Positions 26,944 to 35,008 of a stretch of 64,000 bases of DNA are shown piece after piece; position 1 is the stretch's first letter, and each line of letters opens with the position of its first letter. Source of the DNA: an uncultured Sphingomonas sp. (lineage in GTDB: Bacteria > Pseudomonadota > Alphaproteobacteria > Sphingomonadales > Sphingomonadaceae); assembly GCF_937871615.1 (NCBI RefSeq), contig NZ_CALMPA010000021.1, positions 62,001 to 126,000 on the forward strand, in the 5' to 3' direction. Under the pieces are notes generated by a model. That model saw nothing but the letters and a program-made list of their open reading frames with translations. It was not told the DNA's origin and did not search any database. The position numbers were made by a program, and so were the translations under genes.

Positions 26944-28575
26944 TCAGCCGGTTCGCCGGAACAGAAGATTGAAAGCGCGTGTCTCGCCGACGCGCAGCGC
27001 CGCGACGCCGCCCGCTGCGTCGCGCTGGAACTTCAGGACGAAACTGGATTCGAGCGCCCCGGCATCGCCCGTGAACACGTCGCGATAGGCGGGTTCAAGC
27101 GGCTGGCCGCTCCAGCGCGGGCCGCTGAACACGAGGCGCGCGCCATCCACCTTGACGGTGATGCATGACGCGACCTCGTCCGAACAATAACGCCCGGCAT
27201 AAGGCGCGAGATCGGCCACCGGCGCGGCGACGTGATCGAACGGCTGGCGTTCGCCCTCGCGCGTTTCGCGCACCAGCGCCGACCCGGAGAACGCGAACAC
27301 GTCCTCGCGCAACTGCCACCGCCCCGGCCCGACCGGCACGAGCGCGCGCCCGTTGACCGTCATGCCGCCCTTGCCATCAGCCGCGAAACGATAGGGAAAG
27401 CCGGTCAGCCGATCCACCCACACGCCCGTCGGCAGCGCCCCGCGCGGCGCATAGGATTTGGCGCGAAACGCCGGCAGATAGAGATCCGCCACCTGCCGCC
27501 CGAGCGTCGGCGTATCCGCCTCGCCCGTATTGCACAGCAGCGACACCGCGAGCTTCTGCGCCGGATAGCGCGCCATCCATGCGCGATAGCCGCCGGTGGA
27601 GCCGGAATGGCTCACCTCGAACACGCCATTGTGATCGCCACCGACCAGCGCCAGCCCGTAAGCCATCCTGATCCCGCCAGCGAGCACGAACGGCCGCTCC
27701 ATTTCCGCGACGAAGCCCTTGCCGAAGAAGTCGCTGTCGAGCGCGGCCTGCCATTTGACGAGATCGCCAACCGTAGTCAGCAATCCGCCATTGCCATAGG
27801 CGTCCTCGATCACCTGCTCGTTGCGATAGCCAGCCGCCGACGCCTCATAGGCGCCGGTACGCCCGACGACGAGGCGGTGGTAATCGTCCCGCCAGCTCGT
27901 TTGCGTCATGCCGAGCGGCTTGAAGATGCGATCGCGCGTGAAGTCCGCCAGCGACTGCCCGCTCACCCGCGCGACGACGATCGCGGCGAGGTTATAATTG
28001 CTGTTGCTGTAAAGATAATGCGTGCCGGGCGCGAAGTTCAGCTCCTTTTGCTGCGCGACCAGCTTCAGCACGTCATCATTGTTGGCGGTGCGGCTGTTGC
28101 GCGGCCAGCCTTCGAGCGCGCCCAGCGAGCCCCAGTCGCGCAGCCCGCTGACGTGATGGAGCATCTGCCGCAATGTGATCGTCGCGCCGTAGTCGGGCAG
28201 TTCGGGAAGATATTTGCGCACATCGTCGTCGAGCGACAGCTTGCCGTCACGCGCCAGCATCAGCAGCGCGGCGGCGGTGAACTGTTTGGAATCCGATCCC
28301 GCCTCGTAGATCGAATCGACCGTCGCCGGGATCGCGTGCTCAAGATCGGCCATGCCATAGGCACGCATGGCGATCGCCTTCCCGTCGCGAGACACCGCCA
28401 CGGCACAGCCCGGCGCATCCTTGCCCGACCAGCGCGCGAAGATCGCGTCGACCTGGGCGAGCGCCGGATCGGCGGAAGCGGGCGCGGCAGCGGCGAGCGC
28501 AACCATGCCGACGGTGGCGGCGGTCAGGCGGCGCGCGATTGATGCCAATAATGTCCCTTGTGCAGCAGCGCGCAC
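26944..28575 (-). CDS. Secreted serine hydrolase, class C beta-lactamase / D-aminopeptidase superfamily
   Basis: A 543-residue penicillin-binding-like hydrolase with a signal peptide (cleaved about after APASA). The nucleophile motif SDSK (YEAGSDSKQFTAAALL, about residue 95) and the Tyr motif YSNSNYNLAAIV (YSN, about 190) are present, and HSGSTGGYRAW supplies the third HSG box. A C-terminal lipocalin-like domain of about 150 residues follows, as in D-amino-acid esterases and EstB/Pab87 peptidases. It is therefore more likely a peptidase or esterase than a resistance enzyme. GTG 28575 has GGAG six bases upstream; a TTG at 28548 after AAGGGA would also fit. A Pho-box-like repeat lies 82 bases upstream. 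Confidence 0.87.
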   Translation of the reverse strand: MRAAAQGTLLASIARRLTAATVGMVALAAAAPASADPALAQVDAIFARWSGKDAPGCAVAVSRDGKAIAMRAYGMADLEHAIPATVDSIYEAGSDSKQFTAAALLMLARDGKLSLDDDVRKYLPELPDYGATITLRQMLHHVSGLRDWGSLGALEGWPRNSRTANNDDVLKLVAQQKELNFAPGTHYLYSNSNYNLAAIVVARVSGQSLADFTRDRIFKPLGMTQTSWRDDYHRLVVGRTGAYEASAAGYRNEQVIEDAYGNGGLLTTVGDLVKWQAALDSDFFGKGFVAEMERPFVLAGGIRMAYGLALVGGDHNGVFEVSHSGSTGGYRAWMARYPAQKLAVSLLCNTGEADTPTLGRQVADLYLPAFRAKSYAPRGALPTGVWVDRLTGFPYRFAADGKGGMTVNGRALVPVGPGRWQLREDVFAFSGSALVRETREGERQPFDHVAAPVADLAPYAGRYCSDEVASCITVKVDGARLVFSGPRWSGQPLEPAYRDVFTGDAGALESSFVLKFQRDAAGGVAALRVGETRAFNLLFRRTG

Positions 28576-28657
28576 CCTGTTCTCCGATTCCTGAGCTTCT
28601 CTCCGTCGTCGCGGCGCGCGCGGAGATATTTTGACTGGCGCCCGATAACGCGCGTCG

Positions 28658-28675
28658 CTGTCATCAACCTGTCAT
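28658..28675 (+). promoter_or_regulatory. Pho-box-like direct repeat upstream of the serine hydrolase gene
   Basis: Reads CTGTCATCAACCTGTCAT: two perfect CTGTCAT units with a four-base spacer, the exact layout of the Pho-box consensus. Along the minus-strand gene it reads ATGACAGGTTGATGACAG. It lies 82 bases before the serine hydrolase start, in the gap after the phosphopantetheinyl transferase gene, and matches the repeat at 21706-21723 at all but one base. The regulator could be PhoB or the local TctD-like protein. Confidence 0.7.
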
Positions 28676-28716
28676 CAATCGAAAAAACGCGCCGCGCGCG
28701 ATCGGGCTGACGGCGA

Positions 28717-29334
28717 TCAGGCGGGTAGCGCCACCGTGATGATCGAACCGCCGGCGCGCCGCGAGACGCAGCGGGATGCGCCATCGCCGGACGATGCCCG
28801 AATCACCTCGCCCGACAGATCGGTTTCGATCGCGCGCGGATCGGCGGCGTCGGCGCGGGCGAAACGCTTGGCATGGGCTTCCTTCGCGGTCCAGCGCAGC
28901 AGGCGATCGCCGCCATCATGCAGTTCGCGCGGGGTGAACAAATCGTCGGGCAAAGCGGGCTGGTCGAGCGGCTCGATATCCACCCCGATCGGCATTCGCG
29001 CGAGCGCGATCGCGCAATGCGCCCCCTGCCCCGCGACGCTCAGCCACCAGCCAGCGGGCGCGACCACCGCGAGCGCGCCGAAGCGCGAGCGCGCCAGGAC
29101 GATCGTATCGGGATGCACCCCCGCCAGCGCGGCGAGCAAGGCGCGTGTCGCCCGCCGCCGCTCCGCGCGCCACGCCGCGCGCGGGCGCCTGGCGAGATCG
29201 GCGAGATCGCCCGCCGTCAGCGCCGCCCGCGTCAGGAGCGCGCGAGCATCATCGAGCGGGCCATGCCAGACGCAAACGCCATCCGGGGCGAGCGGCGGGA
29301 TCGCCGCATCCCCCGTCACCCATTCGATGCGCAT
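28717..29334 (-). CDS. Sfp-type 4'-phosphopantetheinyl transferase
   Basis: A 205-residue transferase that moves the phosphopantetheine arm from CoA to a carrier-protein serine. The two diagnostic motifs are present: GVDIEPLD (residues 117-124, metal-binding Asp/Glu) and LLRWTAKEAHAKRF (145-158, the WxxKEA motif). The start ATG 29334 overlaps the synthetase stop (TGATG), so the two are translationally coupled; longer in-frame reading into the synthetase gene is not supported. Its obvious partner is the carrier domain of that synthetase (Ser 590). It is distinct from the housekeeping AcpS at 63403. Confidence 0.93.
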   Translation of the reverse strand: MRIEWVTGDAAIPPLAPDGVCVWHGPLDDARALLTRAALTAGDLADLARRPRAAWRAERRRATRALLAALAGVHPDTIVLARSRFGALAVVAPAGWWLSVAGQGAHCAIALARMPIGVDIEPLDQPALPDDLFTPRELHDGGDRLLRWTAKEAHAKRFARADAADPRAIETDLSGEVIRASSGDGASRCVSRRAGGSIITVALPA

Positions 29335-32300
29335 CACCCGCCGCGCGAGAGGCGGGCGGGCGAACCTTCCCATGATGTGCCGTCCGGCAGCGATTCGCCC
29401 TTCATCACCACGGACAGGTCGCCAAGCTGCGCGTCCTCGCCGATCTCCGCATCGTAGAGCACGATGGCATAGGAGCCGATCGTCGCGCGATCCTTCACGG
29501 TGACGCCGCTCACCTTCATCACGCGATCCTCGAACAGATGCGTCTGCAAGCCGGCGAAATCGTTGAGCGCGACATCGTCGCCGATCGTCACCAGATCGTG
29601 TTCGGTGAGATCGGTGGTGTCGAGATAGCAGCGCTTGCCGATCCGGCAGCCGAGCAGCCGGAAATAGGCGGGCAGCCATGGCGTGCCGCGGAGTGGCTCC
29701 AGCAGATTGGGCACCGCGAGATTCTCATAGGTCGCGGTCACCAGTTCGGTGCGCCAGACGAAGGTGCTCCACAACGGCTGGGTGGTGGGCCTGTAGCGCC
29801 CCATTACCAGCCATTTCAGCGCCACCACCGCCAGCCCGCAGCCTAGCGCGAAGCCGATATAGAGGAAGGGAAAGGCGACCAGCACGAGATAGCCGCCGTT
29901 GCGCATGTCATCCAGTTCGCCCACCGCCGACAGCAGCAGCGTGAAGAAGACGATGAACGCGGTGAGCGACAGGGTGACGCGGATCGCCTCGATCGCCAGC
30001 CGCTTGGCAACCAGTTTCGGCCCCGGATTGAAGCGCGCGCCCTCGTCGAACAGCCCCACCTTCTGCCTGACGGGAAGCGAGATCGGCGGGGAGCCGAACC
30101 AGGTGCCGTCCGCGCGCGCCGCCTCGCCGTTTTCGGGGGGCTTGGAAAGCACGCCGATCAGCACGCCGTCGCCGATCGTCGCGCCGGTCGGCAGCAGCGC
30201 GGAATTGCCGATGAAGCTGCGCCGCCCGATCCTTGTATGGGCGAGCCGGATCGCGCCCGGCTCCACCCGCGCCGCGCCGAACAGCACGGCATCGGCGATG
30301 AAGCTCTCCGGCCCGATATCGACCAGATCGGGAACGATCGCCGCCGCGGTCGAAATCTCCGCGCGCCGCCCCACCTTCACGCCCAGCGCGCGATACCAGG
30401 GGATGACGTAAAGCGTCGCATAGATCGGGTGAAGCAGCCTGAGCGCGAGATCGTTGACCTGCTGGACGAACCAGAAGCGAACGTAGAACCAGCTATCCAT
30501 GCGATAGCGACCGGGGCGGACACGGCCGAGGAACAGCCGCTTGGCGATCACCGTCAACACGCACATCAGGATGACATAAGTGGTGGCGAGCAGCGGCGCG
30601 ATCAGCAGATAGGTGTAGCTCTCGCTGCGCCAGTCGATCTCGATCATCGCGATCAGCCCCGGCGCGATCGGCACGATGGCGACCAGCGGCAGGATCAGCG
30701 CGGCAAGCGTGAGCGCAAGGCCGACCGCGAAGCGCCGCGCGAAGCCGCCGCGCGGGCGCGGCTCCCACGCAAGGCCGTGTTCGACGCACGCGGCGGGCGA
30801 ACCGCTCCAGCGTTCGCGCGGGCCGATGCGCGCGCCGACCGGCAGGGCCGAGAGATCCTCCAGCGCCGCGCCCTCGCCGATCGCGCAATCGCGCCCGACC
30901 ACCGCCATCGAGCCGACGAAGGCTTTGCGCCCGATATCGGCGCGCCCGAGCCGAAGCAGCCCGCGCTCGACCGAACTGGTCGCGAGCATCGCATAATCGC
31001 TGACGATCGCGCCGTCCCCGATCGTCACCAGATCGGCGGCGTCGATATTGCCGCGCCCGATAAAGGCATCGCGGCCCACCTTCGCGCCGAGCAGCCGGTA
31101 ATAGGTGCGGATCAGCGGCGTGCCCGCGAGATAGGGCGTCGCGATCACCTCCGAAAAGCGACGAACGAACCACCAACGGAAATAATAGCTGCCCCACAAC
31201 GGGTAATCGCCCGCGCGAAACCGCCCGATCACCAGCCATTTGACGAGGATCGAGGCGAGCATCGCCAGCGGCGGGATGAAGACGAAGCTCAGCCCGCTAA
31301 TCAGCAGCGCCGGCACGCGATCGACCTGATCGGTGAGCCGCGTATAGGCGACATAAGGGAAGAACCATTGCAGCCCGGCGATGGTGAAGATCGGGATCAG
31401 CGCGATCGTCTGCGCGAGGCCACACAACCAGCGTTTCCACGCGGCGATACGATGGAACGGCAATGCGACGGCCACATGCTCCGGCGCGGCGCTCTCCAGC
31501 CGGGCGGCGAGCGCACGGATATTGGGCGCGGCATAGAGATCCTGGATCGAAACGCCCGCCAGCCCCGGCGCCTTGCGGATCGCGGAAACCAGCCGCGCGG
31601 CCTTGAGCGAATGGCCGCCCAGATCCTCGAACAGATCGTCGAGCACCGATACCTTCAGCGGCGCGAACGCCACCGCCCAGATTTCGTGGAGCGTCTCCTC
31701 CAGCGGCGTCGCCGGGGCGACCGTCTCGCGATCGGCGGCGGGGGCGAGCGCCGGGCGCTGCAAGGCCTTGCGATCAACCTTGCCCGATGCGGGCAGCGTC
31801 GGCAGCACATCCAGCAACTGATAGGCCGCCGGGCGCATATAATTGGGCAGGCGATCGCGCACCCGCGCGCGCACCGCTTCCAGATCGACCTTCGCGCCAC
31901 CGCGCGGCACGATGAAACCGGCGAGGAACTCCGCCCCGTCATCATCGCGAAACAGATGGACCACCGCCTGCGCCACCGCCGGATCGTCCGCGATCACCGC
32001 CTCGATCTCGCCCAGTTCGACGCGGAAACCGCGAATCTTCACCTGGGTGTCGATCCGCCCGACGAAATCAATATCGCCCACCGCGTCGAGCCGCACGAGA
32101 TCGCCCGAACGATAGATCAGCACGGTCTCGCCATCCGGCCCCTCGAACGGGGTCCGGACGAATTTCTCGGCGGTCAGATCGGGACGGTTGACATAGCCCG
32201 CGCCGACGCCGGGGCCGCCGATCACCAATTCCCCTTCCGCGCCCGCGGGCACGGGCCACAGACTTTCGTCGACGATCCACGCGGTATAGCCGGGCAAGGG

Positions 32301-33377
32301 CCGCCCGATCGTGATGCGCCGGCCGGGCTGCACCTCCGTCCAGGTTGCCGTCACCGTGGTTTCGGTCGGGCCATAGGTGTTGAGGATGCGCAGCCCCGGC
32401 CGCGCCCAGCGATCGACCAGATCGGGCGGGCAGGCCTCCCCGCCAAGATTGAGCAGCCGCAGCGCCGGCATGTCGGTTTCCACCAGCGTGAGCAGCGACG
32501 GGACGACGTGCCACACCGTCACCGCTTCCGCCGCGAGCACGATCGCCATGTCCGGTCCGGCACCGGCCAGCGCCTCGGACGCCACGAGCAGTGTGGCGCC
32601 GACGAAGAACGCGCTCCACATCGTCTCGACCGACATGTCGAAAGCGAGGCTGAAGCCGCCGAACACCCGATCCGTCGCATCGAGCGCGAGGATCGCGCTT
32701 TCGGAGCGGACGAGGTGGCACGCGTTGCGATGGGAGATCATCACGCCCTTGGGCCGCCCGGTCGTGCCCGAAGTGTAGATGATATAGGCCAGATCGTCGG
32801 GCGTCGCGCCGGTTTCGGCGCGGTCGAGCGGATCGGCGGGGCGCGCGGCGAGATCGCCCAGCGCCGCGTCCACCGCCAGCGCGCGGATCGGCATCGCCTC
32901 CGCCCGCTGGCTGGCGGTGACGACGAGCACCGCCGCGCTATCCTCCGCGATATAGTCGATCCGCTCCTGCGGGTAGCTCCAGTCGACCGGCACATAGCAG
33001 GCGCCGCACCACAGCGTGCCCAGGATCGCCATATATTGATCGAGCCCGCGCGGAAGGCAGATCACCACGCGATCGCCGCGTTTCACGCCAAGTTCGCGCA
33101 GCCGATGGGCGAAGCGCAGCGCGCGATCGCGCAACTCGGCATAGGTCAGTTCGGCCCGGCGGCTGCTTTCGGCGTCTATGTCGATCTGCCGCACCGCCTG
33201 ATGCGTGGCATATGCGTGGCAGGCGGCCTCGAAAATCTCATGGAGAAGCTCGTCACGCGCATAAGGCTCGTCATCCCTGAGCGCGGGGGACGGCGCGATC
33301 GGGGCGAAGATGGTGGGCGCGATATCCGTTGCGGTTGCCATCGGCTCAGCCTGCGCGATTACGGCGCGATTTACCAC
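29334..33377 (-). CDS. Pls/PosA-family single-module peptide synthetase (adenylation - carrier - membrane/beta-helix)
   Basis: A 1347-residue membrane-bound NRPS-like enzyme. Residues about 40-540 form an adenylation domain (A3 YTSGTTGRPKG at 201-211, A5 NTYGPTE at 333-339, A10 SGKVDRKAL at 531-539). A carrier domain follows with LGGHSL and modifiable Ser 590. Then come three units of paired membrane helices plus a left-handed beta-helix (hexapeptide) domain: helices about 651-717, 880-947 and 1127-1192; beta-helices about 760-862, 998-1100 and 1240-1345. There is no HHxxxDG condensation domain and no thioesterase. This is the layout of Streptomyces poly-epsilon-lysine synthetase, which adds residues iteratively. 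The start GTG 33377 is 16 bases after the FAH gene; ATG 33341 is an alternative. Product unknown. Confidence 0.9.
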   Translation of the reverse strand: MVNRAVIAQAEPMATATDIAPTIFAPIAPSPALRDDEPYARDELLHEIFEAACHAYATHQAVRQIDIDAESSRRAELTYAELRDRALRFAHRLRELGVKRGDRVVICLPRGLDQYMAILGTLWCGACYVPVDWSYPQERIDYIAEDSAAVLVVTASQRAEAMPIRALAVDAALGDLAARPADPLDRAETGATPDDLAYIIYTSGTTGRPKGVMISHRNACHLVRSESAILALDATDRVFGGFSLAFDMSVETMWSAFFVGATLLVASEALAGAGPDMAIVLAAEAVTVWHVVPSLLTLVETDMPALRLLNLGGEACPPDLVDRWARPGLRILNTYGPTETTVTATWTEVQPGRRITIGRPLPGYTAWIVDESLWPVPAGAEGELVIGGPGVGAGYVNRPDLTAEKFVRTPFEGPDGETVLIYRSGDLVRLDAVGDIDFVGRIDTQVKIRGFRVELGEIEAVIADDPAVAQAVVHLFRDDDGAEFLAGFIVPRGGAKVDLEAVRARVRDRLPNYMRPAAYQLLDVLPTLPASGKVDRKALQRPALAPAADRETVAPATPLEETLHEIWAVAFAPLKVSVLDDLFEDLGGHSLKAARLVSAIRKAPGLAGVSIQDLYAAPNIRALAARLESAAPEHVAVALPFHRIAAWKRWLCGLAQTIALIPIFTIAGLQWFFPYVAYTRLTDQVDRVPALLISGLSFVFIPPLAMLASILVKWLVIGRFRAGDYPLWGSYYFRWWFVRRFSEVIATPYLAGTPLIRTYYRLLGAKVGRDAFIGRGNIDAADLVTIGDGAIVSDYAMLATSSVERGLLRLGRADIGRKAFVGSMAVVGRDCAIGEGAALEDLSALPVGARIGPRERWSGSPAACVEHGLAWEPRPRGGFARRFAVGLALTLAALILPLVAIVPIAPGLIAMIEIDWRSESYTYLLIAPLLATTYVILMCVLTVIAKRLFLGRVRPGRYRMDSWFYVRFWFVQQVNDLALRLLHPIYATLYVIPWYRALGVKVGRRAEISTAAAIVPDLVDIGPESFIADAVLFGAARVEPGAIRLAHTRIGRRSFIGNSALLPTGATIGDGVLIGVLSKPPENGEAARADGTWFGSPPISLPVRQKVGLFDEGARFNPGPKLVAKRLAIEAIRVTLSLTAFIVFFTLLLSAVGELDDMRNGGYLVLVAFPFLYIGFALGCGLAVVALKWLVMGRYRPTTQPLWSTFVWRTELVTATYENLAVPNLLEPLRGTPWLPAYFRLLGCRIGKRCYLDTTDLTEHDLVTIGDDVALNDFAGLQTHLFEDRVMKVSGVTVKDRATIGSYAIVLYDAEIGEDAQLGDLSVVMKGESLPDGTSWEGSPARLSRGG

Positions 33378-33393
33378 CCGCCCCGATCGCGGC

Positions 33394-34101
33394 TCAGGCG
33401 AAATCCGCCTCGCGTTCGCCGATCGTCACGGCAAGCGGGCCAAGCCCCGCGATCGAAACGGTCAGCCGGTCACCGGGCGCCACCGCGCCGACGCCAGAGG
33501 GCGTGCCGGTGTAGATCAGATCGCCCGGCAGCAATCGCTCCAGCCGCGAAAGGTGGGCGATCACCTCGGCGACATTCCAGATCATATCGCCGATATCGCC
33601 GCGCTGACGGATAACGCCGTTGAGCGCGAGTGTGATCTCGCCCGACGCGAGATGGCCGGCGTCCGCCACACGGCGCAGCGAACCGATCGGCGCGGAAAAG
33701 GCGAAGTTCTTCGCGATATCCCACGGGCGCCCCTTGTCCTTCGCCTGCGCCTGAAGATCGCGCCGCGTCATATCCAGCCCGGCGGCATAGCCATAGACGA
33801 GATCGAGCGCGCGCTCCGCCGCCACCGCCGCGCCCTCGTGGCCGATCGCGACGACCAGTTCCGCCTCATAATGCAGATCGCCCGTCACCGGCGGATAGGG
33901 GATCGTGCCGCCCCCCGGCACCAGCGCCTGCGCGAACTTGCTGAAGAAGAACGGGGGTTCGCGATCGGGATTGCTTCCCATCTCGCGCGCGTGATCGGCA
34001 TAATTGCGCCCGACGCAGAATATCCGCCCGACCGGGAAGCGCCCGTCGTCTCCGTCGATCGCGACGGTCGGCAAGGCGGGCAGATCGAAGACATTGGGCA
34101 T
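33394..34101 (-). CDS. Fumarylacetoacetate hydrolase-family protein (acylpyruvase-like)
   Basis: A 235-residue FAH-fold enzyme. The motifs FCVGRNYADHAREM, the metal-binding YEAELVVAIG and YAAGLDMTRRDLQAQAKDKG, and IYTGTPSGVG at the C-terminus are those of the short FAHD1/YcgM type, which cleaves acylpyruvates or decarboxylates oxaloacetate with Mg2+. The start ATG 34101 has GGAG upstream; a longer frame reaching 34545 runs into iclR and is not real. It lies 70 bases after iclR and 16 bases before the synthetase gene, all on one strand, so it may be cotranscribed with either. A role in aromatic meta-cleavage or in the acyl-CoA route is plausible. Confidence 0.87.
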   Translation of the reverse strand: MPNVFDLPALPTVAIDGDDGRFPVGRIFCVGRNYADHAREMGSNPDREPPFFFSKFAQALVPGGGTIPYPPVTGDLHYEAELVVAIGHEGAAVAAERALDLVYGYAAGLDMTRRDLQAQAKDKGRPWDIAKNFAFSAPIGSLRRVADAGHLASGEITLALNGVIRQRGDIGDMIWNVAEVIAHLSRLERLLPGDLIYTGTPSGVGAVAPGDRLTVSIAGLGPLAVTIGEREADFA

Positions 34102-34171
34102 GAAGATTCGCTCCGGATGCGGCGTTGATTGCGCGCTCTGACCATCGGGTGGCCCCAAGGCAAGGGGCGGA

Positions 34172-34906
34172 TCAGGCCGGCAGCAGGGTCGTGCGCAGTT
34201 GCGCGAGTTCATCCGCCAGCGCGACGATTTCCGCTTCCCCGCGCGCACCGGCGAAAAGCGACGCCGACAGGCAGAAGCCCGGCGCGATTTCGGCGATCGG
34301 CACCGCGACGGTGCAGATGCCGCGATGCGCGAAGCCATCGTCCGCGGCGAAGCCGCGTTCACGCGCCAGCCGCACCTGCGCCGCGTAATCGGCGAACGGC
34401 AGAGCCGTCTGCCAGCGTACCGCGGCATAGCGCCGCGCGAGTTCATCATCGTCCACGCCCTCAGCCGCCGCGAGCGCGCGCCCAACCGCCCCGCCGCCAA
34501 GCGGCTGGCGCTGGCCGTCGGCCATGGCGACGCGCAACCCCGCATCGCTCTCCGCGCGGAGGATGAGGCGCACCCGTTCGCGCGAGATCACTTTCCACAG
34601 GCCGATCGCGGCGTCGTTCGTCTGCGCGAGCCTCGTCATCGCCGGGCGCGCGCGCTCCGCCAGCCCCTGCGCCGCATCATCGCGCAACGCCTCCGCCGCC
34701 GCCCAGACGCGCGTGAGGCGATATGATCTGGTGCGTGCATCCCGCTCGATCGCACCTTCGTCGAGCAGGGTTTTCAGCAGGTTGAAGCAGCTCGACGGGC
34801 TGATCCCCACGATGCGCGCGATATCGGAAAGCGTCATCGGGCTGCTCTCGCCAAGCAGGCGAAGGATCGCGAACGCTTGCGCGACGGAGCGGATCGGGCC
34901 GGTCAT
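34172..34906 (-). CDS. IclR-family transcriptional regulator
   Basis: A 244-residue IclR-type regulator. The N-terminal winged helix (FAILRLLGESSPMTLSDIAR, then GISPSSCFNLLKTLLDEGAI) is followed by an effector domain (about 80-240) with the usual ATVAVPI-like segment (TVAVPIAEIAPGFCLS). It is divergent from the acyl-CoA operon that starts at 35009, and a 16-base near-perfect palindrome lies between them. Expected role: sense an organic acid or aromatic intermediate and control the divergent operon, itself and possibly the FAH gene behind it. Confidence 0.92.
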   Translation of the reverse strand: MTGPIRSVAQAFAILRLLGESSPMTLSDIARIVGISPSSCFNLLKTLLDEGAIERDARTRSYRLTRVWAAAEALRDDAAQGLAERARPAMTRLAQTNDAAIGLWKVISRERVRLILRAESDAGLRVAMADGQRQPLGGGAVGRALAAAEGVDDDELARRYAAVRWQTALPFADYAAQVRLARERGFAADDGFAHRGICTVAVPIAEIAPGFCLSASLFAGARGEAEIVALADELAQLRTTLLPA

Positions 34907-34920
34907 CGCGCTACGATAAT

Positions 34921-34936
34921 TTTCATATATGTGAAA
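34921..34936. promoter_or_regulatory. Candidate IclR operator
   Basis: TTTCATATATGTGAAA is a palindrome matching at seven of eight half-site positions, AT-rich in GC-rich DNA, placed 15 bases upstream of the iclR start and 73 bases upstream of the divergent SDR gene. This is the usual location of an IclR-family operator serving both directions. Confidence 0.55.
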
Positions 34937-35008
34937 TTCAATTCGAAATGTTGAAGAAATCTGGCGTGCGGTCTATCGCCCGGCGGATCGACTCAAAGGA
35001 GAAATGCG

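Noticed and set aside
23981-27088. Open frame of about 1035 codons on the plus strand opposite the TonB receptor
   Set aside because: No recognisable motif, Arg/Ala-rich, and fully mirrored by a receptor with signal peptide, plug and barrel on the other strand.
26944-28575. Serine hydrolase as an AmpC beta-lactamase
   Set aside because: Extra C-terminal domain and length do not fit AmpC, no ampR is adjacent, and the YSN/HSG variants fit peptidases and esterases better.
28658-28675. Repeat as a chance feature or remnant of a transposon
   Set aside because: A second copy with one base difference occurs at 21706 in the same position relative to a gene, and there are no flanking duplications or transposase.
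30237-33614. Open frame of more than 1100 codons on the plus strand opposite the peptide synthetase
   Set aside because: Composition is Arg/His/Asp-rich without any domain; it is the usual antisense frame produced by high GC and strong codon bias opposite a real gene.
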